A DNA stretch of 64,000 nucleotides from contig CAVTAI010000017.1 in assembly GCA_963732655.1 (NCBI GenBank), positions 806,001 to 870,000 on the forward strand. The letters run 5' to 3'. The stretch is from CAVTWS01 sp963732655 (GTDB taxonomy: Bacteria; Actinomycetota; Acidimicrobiia; Acidimicrobiales; SHLQ01). The notes beneath the pieces are model-generated. The model ran no database searches. It saw only the letters and a program-made list of their open reading frames with translations, and was not told the origin of the DNA. A program made the translations under genes and the position numbers. Each line of letters begins with the position of its first letter. Position 1 is the first letter of the stretch. Shown here one piece after another: positions 1-7,775 of this stretch.

Positions 1-825
1 CGGCGTCGAGTAGCTGCGCCGTGGCACCCCCGACGGTGCCCCGCCTCCCTCGCCCGAGCGCCAGATAGGCCCGGGTGATGGTGGCGAAGTAGTCCTCCTC
101 GCCGGGGCGGTCGACGATGCCGTCGCAGTCGTCGAGGCAGTGCACCCATCGGAGGCCGGCCCCCCCGACGCGATCTTCCCGGGGCGCGTCTGCGACGCGA
201 TCTTCCCGGGCGCGTCTGCGACGCGATCTTCCCGGGGCGCGCCTGCGACGCGACGTAAGCGGCGGACGCGGCGTTTGTGGGGGACATCGGCGAGGTACTC
301 GGCGTAGTGGAGCACGGTGACGGTGTCGAGGTCGGCGCCGAGACGCAATACCTGACCGCCACGTTCGACGAGGCGTTCGAGTGGAGAGCCCGGGCCGTAG
401 TAGTCGTCCCACGGGACGTGGTCCAGGTAGTCGGCGGCCGCGTCACCCCGGGCGCCGAAACGGCCCTCCGGATGATCGCTGACCCGGGTGCCCGGGGTGG
501 TGCGCATGACCTCGGCCAAGACTCCCATGTCCGCCTGCGCCGGGGTGCGGGCGGCGTCGAACGGCTCCGCGCCGGCGAGCAGGGCCGGTCGCTCGGTCTC
601 GGGTCGGTCGTTGACCCAATCGTGATCGTCTCGGGCGCCGAGCACCATCAGCCACGTGTGGCCGGTACGGCCGACCACCTCGTCGAGGGCGCCGACCAGG
701 AGGTGGGCGTTCGAGTCGACCAGACCGAGGCGGCGGAGGCTCCCGTGCACGATGGTGTCGTGTTCCCCGACGGCGAGTGCGACGAGGTCGTCGATCAGAG
801 TTCGTCGGGAGAGTCGTTGGGCCAC
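1..825 (-). CDS. Aminoglycoside 3-N-acetyltransferase-like (AAC(3)), partial and frameshifted
   Basis: Reading from a GTG at 825 toward the window edge gives an AAC(3)-type acetyltransferase (acetyl-CoA-dependent modification of aminoglycosides or similar amines). Seen: an N-terminal DTIVHGSLRRLG stretch, a central SDHPEGRFGARG segment, and LHYAEYLADVPHKRRV, which resembles the conserved active-site region of the family. The protein then enters a 27/26/27-bp tandem repeat. After the repeat the family-like sequence (WVHCLDDCDGIVDRPGEED, then GTVGGATAQLLDA) continues in another frame. Restoring one G to the 26-bp middle unit rejoins the frames exactly, so this is a one-base frameshift: a real mutation, a phase-variable tract, or a sequencing error. 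The gene runs off the left edge and has no partner gene. No closer start with a convincing ribosome-binding site was found; GTG at 825 gives the best N-terminus. Family assignment is fairly good; substrate unknown. Confidence 0.68.
   Translation of the reverse strand, partial: MAQRLSRRTLIDDLVALAVGEHDTIVHGSLRRLGLVDSNAHLLVGALDEVVGRTGHTWLMVLGARDDHDWVNDRPETERPALLAGAEPFDAARTPAQADMGVLAEVMRTTPGTRVSDHPEGRFGARGDAAADYLDHVPWDDYYGPGSPLERLVERGGQVLRLGADLDTVTVLHYAEYLADVPHKRRVRRLRRVAGAPREDRVADAPGKIASQTRPGKIASGGPASDGCTASTTATASSTAPARRTTSPPSPGPIWRSGEGGGAPSGVPRRSYSTP
171..250. repeat. 27/26/27-bp tandem repeat inside the AAC(3)-like gene
   Basis: Three head-to-tail copies beginning CGATCTTCCCGG and ending TGCGACG, at 171-197 (27 bp), 198-223 (26 bp) and 224-250 (27 bp). 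The middle unit has GGG where its neighbours have GGGG. In the corrected frame each unit encodes nine residues (APREDRVAD-like). It lies in the loop between KRRV and the WVHCLDDCDG segment, so length changes in multiples of 27 would be tolerated while a single-G change shifts the frame. Confidence 0.9.
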
Positions 826-1046
826 GATGTCAGTCTGCCCGGGTGGCTCGGTCGATAGGCATTGGATCGTCGTATCGATACAAAGCACAACGATGACCAG
901 CGTTGGCCCGGTATGAGTCCAGTGTTTTCAAGGCATTATTGCTGCCGAAACACAGGCACAAAGCCCGGGGCGGCCTGATAGCGGTCGGGTCTGTACCGTG
1001 TCTGGTGTGCCCGGTGGTCGGGCGCCCATCAACCCAGGAGGCAGCC

Positions 1047-1385
1047 ATGAAGCTGGTCACCGCAGTCGTCAAACCGTTCAAGCTCGACGACGTCAAGGAT
1101 GCGCTCGCCGCCATCGGCGTGCAAGGTATGACCGTCACCGAGGTCCAGGGTTTCGGTCGCCAGGGCGGCCACAGCGAGACCTACCGCGGCACCGAGTACA
1201 AGGTGCTGTTCACCCCCAAGACCCACGTCGAGGTCGTCGTCGATGATGCGTTGGCCGACAGCGCCGTGGAGGCGATCGTCAACGGGGCCCGCACCGGCAA
1301 GATCGGCGACGGCAAGGTGTGGATCACCGCAGTCGACGGCCTGGTGCGCATCCGTACCGGCGAAAAGGGCGCCGACGCAGTCTGA
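1047..1385 (+). CDS. glnB: Nitrogen regulatory protein P-II (GlnB/GlnK family)
   Basis: A 112-aa PII signal-transduction protein, the family's normal length. It forms a cytosolic trimer that senses 2-oxoglutarate, ATP/ADP and, through covalent T-loop modification, glutamine status. Seen: N-terminus MKLVTAVVKPFKLDDVKDAL; T-loop GRQGGHSETYRGTEY with Tyr51 at the modification position (adenylylated by GlnD in studied actinobacteria); and the second PII signature RTGKIGDGKVWI. The start at 1047 is chosen over upstream starts because an AGGAGG lies at 1036-1041 and the protein then begins exactly as the family does. In most actinobacteria the gene sits between amtB and glnD; here neither neighbour is present, so it is an orphan whose targets cannot be read from context. 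A long hairpin follows the gene. Confidence 0.97.
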   Translation: MKLVTAVVKPFKLDDVKDALAAIGVQGMTVTEVQGFGRQGGHSETYRGTEYKVLFTPKTHVEVVVDDALADSAVEAIVNGARTGKIGDGKVWITAVDGLVRIRTGEKGADAV

Positions 1386-1404
1386 GCCCACCGCCCCTGG
1401 GACG

Positions 1405-1442
1405 CCTGAGGGGTGAACGTCCACCTGAGGGGTGAACGTCCA
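1405..1442. repeat. 19-bp tandem repeat downstream of glnB
   Basis: Two perfect head-to-tail copies of a 19-bp unit (CCTGAGGGGTGAACGTCCA) at 1405-1423 and 1424-1442, followed by a degenerate partial third copy (CCTGAGGTCCGTCCA). It fills the space between the glnB stop and the terminator-like hairpin. No coding role. Confidence 0.9.
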
Positions 1443-1466
1443 CCTGAGGTCCGTCCACCAGCTTCA

Positions 1467-1539
1467 CCAAAACCACCGAACTGGGAGACAACACCGTCGC
1501 CCACGCGACGGGTTGGTCTCCCAGTTCGGTGGTCTTGGG
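1467..1539. terminator. Long inverted repeat between convergent genes (bidirectional terminator candidate)
   Basis: A 17-bp perfect stem (arms 1473-1489 and 1516-1532, CCACCGAACTGGGAGAC and its complement) continues inward with CCGTCGC pairing to GCGACGG around a CCAC loop, and outward imperfectly. It ends next to the stop of the minus-strand oxidoreductase and lies about 90 bp after the glnB stop. There is no strong T tract. The stem is much longer than a typical intrinsic terminator, so a repeat-element origin is also possible. Confidence 0.7.
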
Positions 1540-2964
1540 TCAGTGGAGAACGCCGGCGAGGGCGGCGTGCGCGGCGTTGGCTCCACACATGCCGTGGACA
1601 CCACCGCCCGGAGGGGTGGAGGCGGAACAGAGGAACACCGAAGGGTTGGGCGTGCGGTAGGAACGCAGCGCCAGGGCGGGCCGCAGGAAGAACTGCAGGC
1701 CGGCGTGGGAGCCACCGGCGATGTCACCGCCGCGGTTGTTGGGGTTGTACCGCTCCAACTCGGCCGGAGTGGTGACGTGCCGGGCCCGCACCACGTCACG
1801 GAACCCTGGTGCGAAACGCTCGATCTGGTCGTCGATCGCCTGGGTGGCGTCGCCGTCGTAGCCGGCCGGGACATGGGCGTACGCCCACAACGTGTGTTTG
1901 CCGGCGGGCGCCCGGGTGGTGTCGGCCAGGCTCTGCTGGGCGACGAGCACGAAAGGTTGCTCTGGCATGCGACCGCGGGCCACGTCGGCCTCCGCGGCGG
2001 CGATGTCGGCCAGCGAGCCGCCGACATGGACGGTGCCGGCGCGTCGGCAGGCGTCGTCGAACCACGGCACCGGCGCATCGAGCGCGTAGTCCACCTTGAA
2101 GGCCGCCGGGCCGAACCGGTAGCGCCGCAGCCTCTTTCGATACCGACTCGGCAGCGCCTCGCCACAGACCGACTCGAGTTGTCGCGGGTCGGTGTCGAAC
2201 ATCACGGCCCGGTGAGCCGGCAGTTCGTCGAGCGAGCCGATCCGGCGCCCGCAGACCACCTCGCCGCCCAGGGTCTGGAGGTACGACACCATGGCGTCGG
2301 TGATGCTCTGCGTCCCACCGACGGCAACCGGCCATCCGGCGGCGTGACCGGCCAGCATCAGGGTCAGGCCGAAGGCGCCGGTGAGCGGGTTGGTCAAGGG
2401 CAGGAAGGCGTGAGCCGCGCACCCGGCGAGCAGCGCGGCCGCTCGGTCGTCGCCGAGACGGGATCCCAGCCTGGTGGCCGGAAGCAGCGTCTTGGCGGCG
2501 AATCGGGCCATCACCAGCGGATGGTCAGGGAACCGCACCTGCGGACGCAGGAGGGCCGGGCCCAGGGCGTCCCACCGGTCGAGCAGGGGATCGACGAGCC
2601 GTCGGTAGCGCGCCGCACCAGGCCCGAACTGGGCGGCGGTCTCATCGACCGATCGGTGCAGGGCCGCCGCCGGGCGGTCGTCGAGCGGATGGGCCAACGG
2701 GATCTCGGGGTGAACCCACTCGAGACCGTGATCGGCCAGAGGCGTGCGGAGAAAGAACGGCGAGCTCACCCCGAGGGCGTGCACGGCGGAGCACACGTCG
2801 TGGATGAATCCGGGTTCGGTGAGCTCGGCGGACCGGGCGCCGCCGCCCGGGGTCTCGTGGGCCTCGTAGACGATGACGGACCGACCGGCCTCGGCGAGGG
2901 TGATCGCCGCGGCGAGGCCGTTGGGTCCCGCCCCAACCACCACCGCATCGACCGGTTCGTTCAT
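1540..2964 (-). CDS. FAD-dependent oxidoreductase, phytoene desaturase-like
   Basis: A 474-aa flavoprotein of the phytoene dehydrogenase/amine oxidase-like superfamily (COG1233 type). Seen: N-terminal dinucleotide-binding motif GAGPNG at residues 11-16 with the acidic YEAHETPGGGARS at the end of the second strand, and the family's C-terminal FAD motif GGGVHGMCGANAAHAAL (about 452-468). Length fits the family. Carotenoid genes (phytoene synthase, cyclase) are absent nearby, so a carotenoid role is not supported; many such proteins resemble the uncharacterised PYROXD2 group. It lies 72 bp downstream of an SDR on the same strand, suggesting co-transcription. Substrate unknown. Confidence 0.88.
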   Translation of the reverse strand: MNEPVDAVVVGAGPNGLAAAITLAEAGRSVIVYEAHETPGGGARSAELTEPGFIHDVCSAVHALGVSSPFFLRTPLADHGLEWVHPEIPLAHPLDDRPAAALHRSVDETAAQFGPGAARYRRLVDPLLDRWDALGPALLRPQVRFPDHPLVMARFAAKTLLPATRLGSRLGDDRAAALLAGCAAHAFLPLTNPLTGAFGLTLMLAGHAAGWPVAVGGTQSITDAMVSYLQTLGGEVVCGRRIGSLDELPAHRAVMFDTDPRQLESVCGEALPSRYRKRLRRYRFGPAAFKVDYALDAPVPWFDDACRRAGTVHVGGSLADIAAAEADVARGRMPEQPFVLVAQQSLADTTRAPAGKHTLWAYAHVPAGYDGDATQAIDDQIERFAPGFRDVVRARHVTTPAELERYNPNNRGGDIAGGSHAGLQFFLRPALALRSYRTPNPSVFLCSASTPPGGGVHGMCGANAAHAALAGVLH

Positions 2965-3036
2965 GTCTCAGCCTTCCTCGCGGATCCCTCGTTGGTGACC
3001 TCGGCGGGGCCGGGGTACGTCCGCAGCCGCTCGGCG

Positions 3037-3972
3037 TCAGATCGTCCGGCCGGGAAGCCCGGGCCCTTCGGCGTCGTGCCCGTTCATGTCGGCGTTCAAC
3101 CGTGCCTGGCCCATGAGGTCGGCCATGATGGGTCCGAAGTCGCTGATCTCGTCCGGCTGGGTCGCGACCGGACCGAGATGCCAGCTCTCGGCGATGCCGA
3201 CCTTGTCGCCACGCACGTCGAAGATCCGGCCGGTCACATTCTTGGCCTCGGGGCTGGCCAGCCACACCGCGACCTGAGCGATCCAACGGGGCGACATGGC
3301 TTCCTTCATCTCCGCGGGCACAGCGTCCATGCCACCCATCAACGCCGCAGTGAGCCGGGAGATGGCGGCGGGAGCGATGCAGTTGACGGTGATGCCGTAA
3401 CGAGCCAGCTCCTGGGCGGCGATGATGGTGAAGGCCGCCACGCCGGCTTTGGCGGCGCCGTAGTTCGTCTGGCCCACGTTGCCGTAGATCCCCGACGGCG
3501 AGGTCGTATTGATGACCCGGGCATCGAGGGTGTCGCCCGCCTTGGCCCGTTCGCGCCAGTAGGCGCTGGCGTGGTGAGTCGGGGCGTAGGTGCCCTTGAG
3601 GTTGACCCGGGTCACGATGTCCCAGTCCTCCTCCGGGATCGAGAAGATCATGCGGTCGCGCAGGATCCCGGCGTTGTTGATGAGGATGTCGAGCCCACCG
3701 AACGTGTCGACCGCTTGCGCCACCATGGCTTTGGCCTGGGCGAAATCGCTGACATCGGCGCCGTTGGCCACGGCCTCGCCGCCCATGTCACGGATCATCT
3801 GGACGACCTCGTTGGCCGGGCCGGCATCGGCACCCTCGCCCTCGGGGCTGGCCCCGAGGTCGTTCACGACGACCTTGGCGCCGTTCTCGGCCAGCAGCAA
3901 CGCGTGCTCGCGCCCGATGCCTCGACCGGCGCCGGTGACGATGGCCACCCGTCCTTCGCAGAGCTTTGCCAT
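3037..3972 (-). CDS. SDR family oxidoreductase (3-hydroxyacyl-CoA dehydrogenase-like)
   Basis: A 311-aa short-chain dehydrogenase/reductase. Seen: cofactor motif TGAGRGIG (13-20), NNAG (99-102), and catalytic Ser158/Tyr171/Lys175 (TTSPSGIYGNVGQTNYGAAK). The long N-terminal half with NDLGASPEGEGADAGPA and the extended C-terminus resemble the dehydrogenase part of peroxisomal multifunctional enzyme type 2 and related actinobacterial acyl-CoA SDRs, so a (3R)-hydroxyacyl-CoA or steroid-side-chain substrate is plausible (inference). The ATG at 3972 is preceded by AGAGGA; an upstream in-frame start lacks a ribosome-binding site. Probably the first gene of a two-gene unit with the FAD oxidoreductase, and divergent from the PLP gene at 4064. 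Confidence 0.88.
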   Translation of the reverse strand: MAKLCEGRVAIVTGAGRGIGREHALLLAENGAKVVVNDLGASPEGEGADAGPANEVVQMIRDMGGEAVANGADVSDFAQAKAMVAQAVDTFGGLDILINNAGILRDRMIFSIPEEDWDIVTRVNLKGTYAPTHHASAYWRERAKAGDTLDARVINTTSPSGIYGNVGQTNYGAAKAGVAAFTIIAAQELARYGITVNCIAPAAISRLTAALMGGMDAVPAEMKEAMSPRWIAQVAVWLASPEAKNVTGRIFDVRGDKVGIAESWHLGPVATQPDEISDFGPIMADLMGQARLNADMNGHDAEGPGLPGRTI

Positions 3973-4063
3973 GGTGTCGTTTCCTCTTCTCGCGGTACGT
4001 CGACTGGCTGCACGATACCGGTGCCGGTCGGGCGGGACCGTGCCGGGCAATTAGCCTCCGGGG

Positions 4064-5212
4064 ATGCCAGACGATGCGGTCTCGATCGACACCTTGCTGG
4101 CCCATGCCGGCGCCGGCAACGACACGACCGGCCCGGTGACGGCGGCGATCCAGCCGTCCACCACGTTCCGGCGGCGACCCGACGGTGAATTGATCGACGG
4201 TCGCTCGTACGCACGAGACGAAGCACCGGGCCCGATCGAGCTGGAGCTGCTCTTGGCCCGGCTCGACGGTGGCGTCGTGGCGATGACCTACGGATCGGGC
4301 ATGGCGGCCTGTGCGGGCGTGTTCGCCGCTCTGCGGCCCGGCGACCACGTCATCCTCCCGAGCAACGGGTACTGGGGGGTGCGGGCCTGGATGCACGACG
4401 TCGGCGAGCCGTGGGGCCTGCTGGTGAGCGAGGTGGATGTGGTCGACCCGGCGGCGGTCGAGGCGGCGATCCGACCCGGCTCGACCAAGTTGGTGTGGGC
4501 GGAACTGCCGAGCAATCCGGGGCTCGAGGTGGTCGACACCGTGTTGCTGGCGACGTTGGCCCACGACGCCGGTGCTCGGCTCGCCGTGGACGCCACGGTG
4601 GCGACCCCGGTCCTGTGTCGTCCGATCGAGCACGGCGCCGACTACGTGGTGCACTCGGCCACGAAAGCGCTGAACGGGCACAGCGATGTGCTGGCCGGCG
4701 CGGTGGTGGGCGCGTCCGCGGACGACTGGTGGGAGCGTATGCGGTTGGCCCGCCTCCGCTCGGGCCCCGTCCTCGGCGCCTTCGAGGCCTGGCTCGTGCT
4801 GCGTGGGCTGCGTACCCTGGCCCTGCGTGTCCGGCATCAGTCGACCTCCGCCCTCTACCTGGCCGAGGCGCTGGAGGCGCACCCGGCCGTGGAGCGGGTG
4901 CGGTATCCCGGTCTGGCATCGTGTCTCGGTCACGACGCGGCGATGCGGCAGTTCTCGGGCGGCTTCGGTGGTTTGTTGTCGATCGAGGTGGCCGGCGGGC
5001 AGGAGGCAGCTCACGCCGTGGCCGGAGCGATGCGAGTGTTCACCCGGGCGACATCGCTCGGCGGCACCGAGAGCCTGGTCGAGCACCGTTATCCCGTCGA
5101 AGGCCCCGGATCGACCGTGTCGCCTTCGCTGCTGCGCCTGTCCGTCGGATTGGAAGATCGCGACGAGCTTCGGGCCGACCTCGAAGCCGCACTCGATACG
5201 GTTCGATCGTGA
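4064..5212 (+). CDS. Cys/Met-metabolism PLP-dependent enzyme (cystathionine gamma-synthase/lyase fold)
   Basis: A 382-aa fold-type I PLP enzyme of the MetB/MetC/MetY family. Seen: N-terminal ATAAIQPSTTFRRRPDGE-type segment (here TAAIQPSTTF), the SGM turn in TYGSGMAACAG, the Asp of LAVDATVATPV, and Schiff-base Lys201 in HSATKALNGHSDV. These enzymes carry out beta- or gamma-elimination or replacement on sulfur amino acids; the exact reaction cannot be read from the sequence. The stop codon overlaps the next gene's GTG (GTGA), so the two are translationally coupled. The neighbours are two other PLP enzymes rather than methionine-biosynthesis genes, so the substrate may be an unusual amino acid or cysteine. 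Confidence 0.9.
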   Translation: MPDDAVSIDTLLAHAGAGNDTTGPVTAAIQPSTTFRRRPDGELIDGRSYARDEAPGPIELELLLARLDGGVVAMTYGSGMAACAGVFAALRPGDHVILPSNGYWGVRAWMHDVGEPWGLLVSEVDVVDPAAVEAAIRPGSTKLVWAELPSNPGLEVVDTVLLATLAHDAGARLAVDATVATPVLCRPIEHGADYVVHSATKALNGHSDVLAGAVVGASADDWWERMRLARLRSGPVLGAFEAWLVLRGLRTLALRVRHQSTSALYLAEALEAHPAVERVRYPGLASCLGHDAAMRQFSGGFGGLLSIEVAGGQEAAHAVAGAMRVFTRATSLGGTESLVEHRYPVEGPGSTVSPSLLRLSVGLEDRDELRADLEAALDTVRS

Positions 5213-6390
5213 CCGATAGCGCGACCGTGAACGACACCGATCTCCGATCCCGCTTTCCGGGCCTGGCGACCGGCTGGGCCCGTTTCGACGGCCCGGCCGG
5301 AACCCAGGTCGTCGATGTCGCCATCGATGCCATGGCCGAGTGGCAGCGCAGCGGCAACAATGCCAACAGCCACGGCCTCTTCGCCTTCGCCGACGCGTGC
5401 GACGAGCTCTCCGCCCGGTGTCGCGGCTCCATGGCCGAGTTGCTCGGGGCGACGGCGTCGGGTGTGGTGTTCGGTCCGAGCGCCACCGGGCTCCTGATGC
5501 ACCTCACCCGATCGATCGGCACCACGTTGCGGGCGGGCGACGAGATCGTGTGCACCCGGCTCGACCACGACAGCAACGTGGCGTCGTGGATGCGCATGGC
5601 CGCTGACTGCGGGGCCACCGTGCGACTGGCGCCGTTCGACCCCTCCTCCGGTCGTCTCGATCCGTCGGCGGTGATCGATCTGATCGGTCCCCGCACCCGT
5701 TGGGTCGCCGTCACGGGCGCCTCCAACGCGATCGGCACCAAGCCGGACGTGGCGCAGGTCTCGGCCGCCGCCCACGCGGCTGGGGCCAAGGTGGTCGTCG
5801 ATGGCGTCCACCTGACTCCTCACGCCCGGGTGGATGTAGTGGCGCTCGGCGCCGATGCCTACGTCACCTCGGCGTACAAATGGTATGGCCCGCACGGGTC
5901 GGCGATGTGGCTCGCCGACGAGCTTCGCGACGAGCTCGTGCCCTACAAGGTGCGGCCCGCTCCCGACGCGGGGCCCGAGCGGTGGCAGCTCGGCACGCCG
6001 GCGTACGAGAACCTGGCCGGCATGGACGCGGCGGCACGGCTGTTGCTCGAGGTCGGCATGGACTCCGTGGCGGACCGGGAACGCGTGGTGTTCGACCGGC
6101 TGCTCACCGGTTTGGCGGCCCGGCCCGAGGTCAGCGTGTGGGGTCCGGCGGATCTGGCCGACCGGGCACCCACCCTCTCGTTCACCCTGCGTGGCGTCCA
6201 CCCTGACGATGTGGCCCGCGCTCTCGCCGCCGAGCGAATCGCCGTGTGGAGCGGCCACTACTACGCGGTGGAGGTCATGGACTCGCTCGGGTTGGCCGAG
6301 TCCGGCGGCGCCGTCCGGGCGGGCGTCTCGTGCTACACGTCCGACGACGACGTCGACCGGTTGTTGGACGCTGTATCGCGGCTGGCCTGA
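5209..6390 (+). CDS. Cysteine desulfurase-like class V aminotransferase
   Basis: A 393-aa fold-type I PLP enzyme of the class V aminotransferase family (CsdA/SufS-like, 'cysteine desulfurase family protein'). Seen: VDGVHLTPHARVDV with the PLP-binding Asp, and Schiff-base Lys224 in VTSAYKWYGPH. A conserved mobile-loop Cys of true desulfurases was not found, so sulfur transfer is uncertain and another beta-elimination or transamination is possible. The GTG at 5209 overlaps the previous stop (GTGA) and restores a normal family N-terminus (LRSRFPGLATGWARFDGPAG); the long upstream open frame is antisense noise over the previous gene. There is a 16-bp gap to the following aminotransferase. Confidence 0.87.
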   Translation: MTDSATVNDTDLRSRFPGLATGWARFDGPAGTQVVDVAIDAMAEWQRSGNNANSHGLFAFADACDELSARCRGSMAELLGATASGVVFGPSATGLLMHLTRSIGTTLRAGDEIVCTRLDHDSNVASWMRMAADCGATVRLAPFDPSSGRLDPSAVIDLIGPRTRWVAVTGASNAIGTKPDVAQVSAAAHAAGAKVVVDGVHLTPHARVDVVALGADAYVTSAYKWYGPHGSAMWLADELRDELVPYKVRPAPDAGPERWQLGTPAYENLAGMDAAARLLLEVGMDSVADRERVVFDRLLTGLAARPEVSVWGPADLADRAPTLSFTLRGVHPDDVARALAAERIAVWSGHYYAVEVMDSLGLAESGGAVRAGVSCYTSDDDVDRLLDAVSRLA

Positions 6391-6406
6391 CCGTTAGCAT
6401 CGGCCC

Positions 6407-7756
6407 ATGGCGATCGTCGAAACGCAACGCAGCCAGGCCTACCTCGATGACCGGGCGCACGTCTTCCACTCGTGGTCGGCCCAGGGTCAGCTCGACCCCC
6501 TGGTGGTGATGGGGGCCGAGGGCAGCTGGTTCTGGGACGAAGCCGGGAACCGTTACCTCGACTTCTCCTCGCAGCTGGTCAATGTCAACATCGGCCACCA
6601 GCACCCGAAACTCGTCGCCGCCATCAAGGACTACGCCGACACGTTGTGCACGATCGCGCCGATCCACGCCAACGCAGCGCGGAGCGAAGCGGCTCGCATG
6701 ATCGTCGAGGTCGCCCCGGGCGATCTGGACATGGTCTTCTTCACCAACGGCGGCGCCGAGGCCACCGAGAACGCCATCCGCATGGCCCGCCTGCACACCG
6801 GCCGGCACAAGGTGCTGGTCGCCTACCGCAGCTATCACGGGGCTACCGGCGGGGCGATCACCCTCACCGGCGATCCGCGCCGCTGGCCGAGCGAGCCCGG
6901 GCTGCCCGGCGTCGTGCGCTTCTGGGGTCCCTATCCCTACCGTTCGGCGTTCCACAGCGAGACCGAGGCGCAGGAGACCGAACGAGCGCTGCAGCATCTC
7001 GCCGACACGATCATGGTGGAAGGTGCGGCCAACATCGCCGCCATCCTGCTCGAGCCCGTCGTCGGGACGAATGGCATCCTGGTGCCGCCGCCGGGGTACC
7101 TGGCCGGGGTCCGGGCGTTGTGTGACCAGCACGGCATCATGATGATCGCCGATGAGGTGATGTCGGGTTTCGGTCGGTGCGGAGAATGGTTCGCGGTCGA
7201 CCACTGGGGTGTCGTTCCTGACCTCATCTGTTTCGCCAAGGGCGTGAACTCTGGGTACGTCCCCCTGGGTGGGGTGATCATCAGCCGACCCGTCGCCGAC
7301 TCCTTCCGTGACCGCCCGTATCCGGGCGGGCTCACGTACTCCGGCCACCCGCTGGCCTGCGCCTCGGCCGTGGCGTCGATGTCGATCTTCCACGAGGAGG
7401 GCGTGATCGAGCAGGCCCGCCGGCTCGGCGCCGACGTCATCGGACCGGGTCTGGCCGAGCTGGCCGAGCGGCACCGGAGCATCGGCGAGGTCCGCGGCCT
7501 CGGTGTGTTCTGGGCCATCGAGCTCGTTCGAGATCGGGTGTCCCGGGAGCCGTACGTGCCCTACAACGCGGCCGGTCCCGATGCCGCGCCGATGGCGGAG
7601 CTGATCGGCGCGTGTAAGGCCCGGGGGTTGTGGCCGTTCACCCACTTCAATCGCATCCACGTGGTGCCGCCATGCACCACCTCGCCCGACGATGCCCGTC
7701 ATGGGCTGGCCATCCTCGACGAGGTGCTCGAGATCGCCGACCGTCAGGTCCGCTGA
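6407..7756 (+). CDS. Class III aminotransferase (omega-amino acid:pyruvate type)
   Basis: A 449-aa PLP enzyme of the class III (omega) aminotransferase family. Seen: TNGGAEATENAIRMAR (113-128), YRSYHGATGGA (140-150), the PLP-binding ADEVMSGFGR (248-257) and Schiff-base Lys278 in FAKGVNSGYVPLGGV. This group includes beta-alanine:pyruvate and taurine:pyruvate aminotransferases, which convert omega-amino acids to semialdehydes. It converges with the operon holding dihydropyrimidinase, N-carbamoyl amidohydrolases and an MmsA-type dehydrogenase. I therefore infer that it deaminates beta-alanine or 3-aminoisobutyrate to malonate or methylmalonate semialdehyde. The ATG at 6407 starts 16 bp after the previous stop. 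Confidence 0.9.
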   Translation: MAIVETQRSQAYLDDRAHVFHSWSAQGQLDPLVVMGAEGSWFWDEAGNRYLDFSSQLVNVNIGHQHPKLVAAIKDYADTLCTIAPIHANAARSEAARMIVEVAPGDLDMVFFTNGGAEATENAIRMARLHTGRHKVLVAYRSYHGATGGAITLTGDPRRWPSEPGLPGVVRFWGPYPYRSAFHSETEAQETERALQHLADTIMVEGAANIAAILLEPVVGTNGILVPPPGYLAGVRALCDQHGIMMIADEVMSGFGRCGEWFAVDHWGVVPDLICFAKGVNSGYVPLGGVIISRPVADSFRDRPYPGGLTYSGHPLACASAVASMSIFHEEGVIEQARRLGADVIGPGLAELAERHRSIGEVRGLGVFWAIELVRDRVSREPYVPYNAAGPDAAPMAELIGACKARGLWPFTHFNRIHVVPPCTTSPDDARHGLAILDEVLEIADRQVR

Positions 7757-7775
7757 CCGGTCGGTCTCCCGGCCC

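Noticed and set aside
171..250. CRISPR array
   Set aside because: Three contiguous 26-27-bp units without spacers inside a coding frame.
1432..4188. 918-codon + strand open frame
   Set aside because: It lies antisense to two clear genes (FAD oxidoreductase and SDR), has low-complexity Arg/Gly/Val-rich content and no domain; it is a by-product of high third-position GC.
4411..5208. Long N-terminal extension of the class V aminotransferase
   Set aside because: The upstream part only overlaps the previous gene in another frame; the coupled GTG at 5209 gives the family N-terminus.
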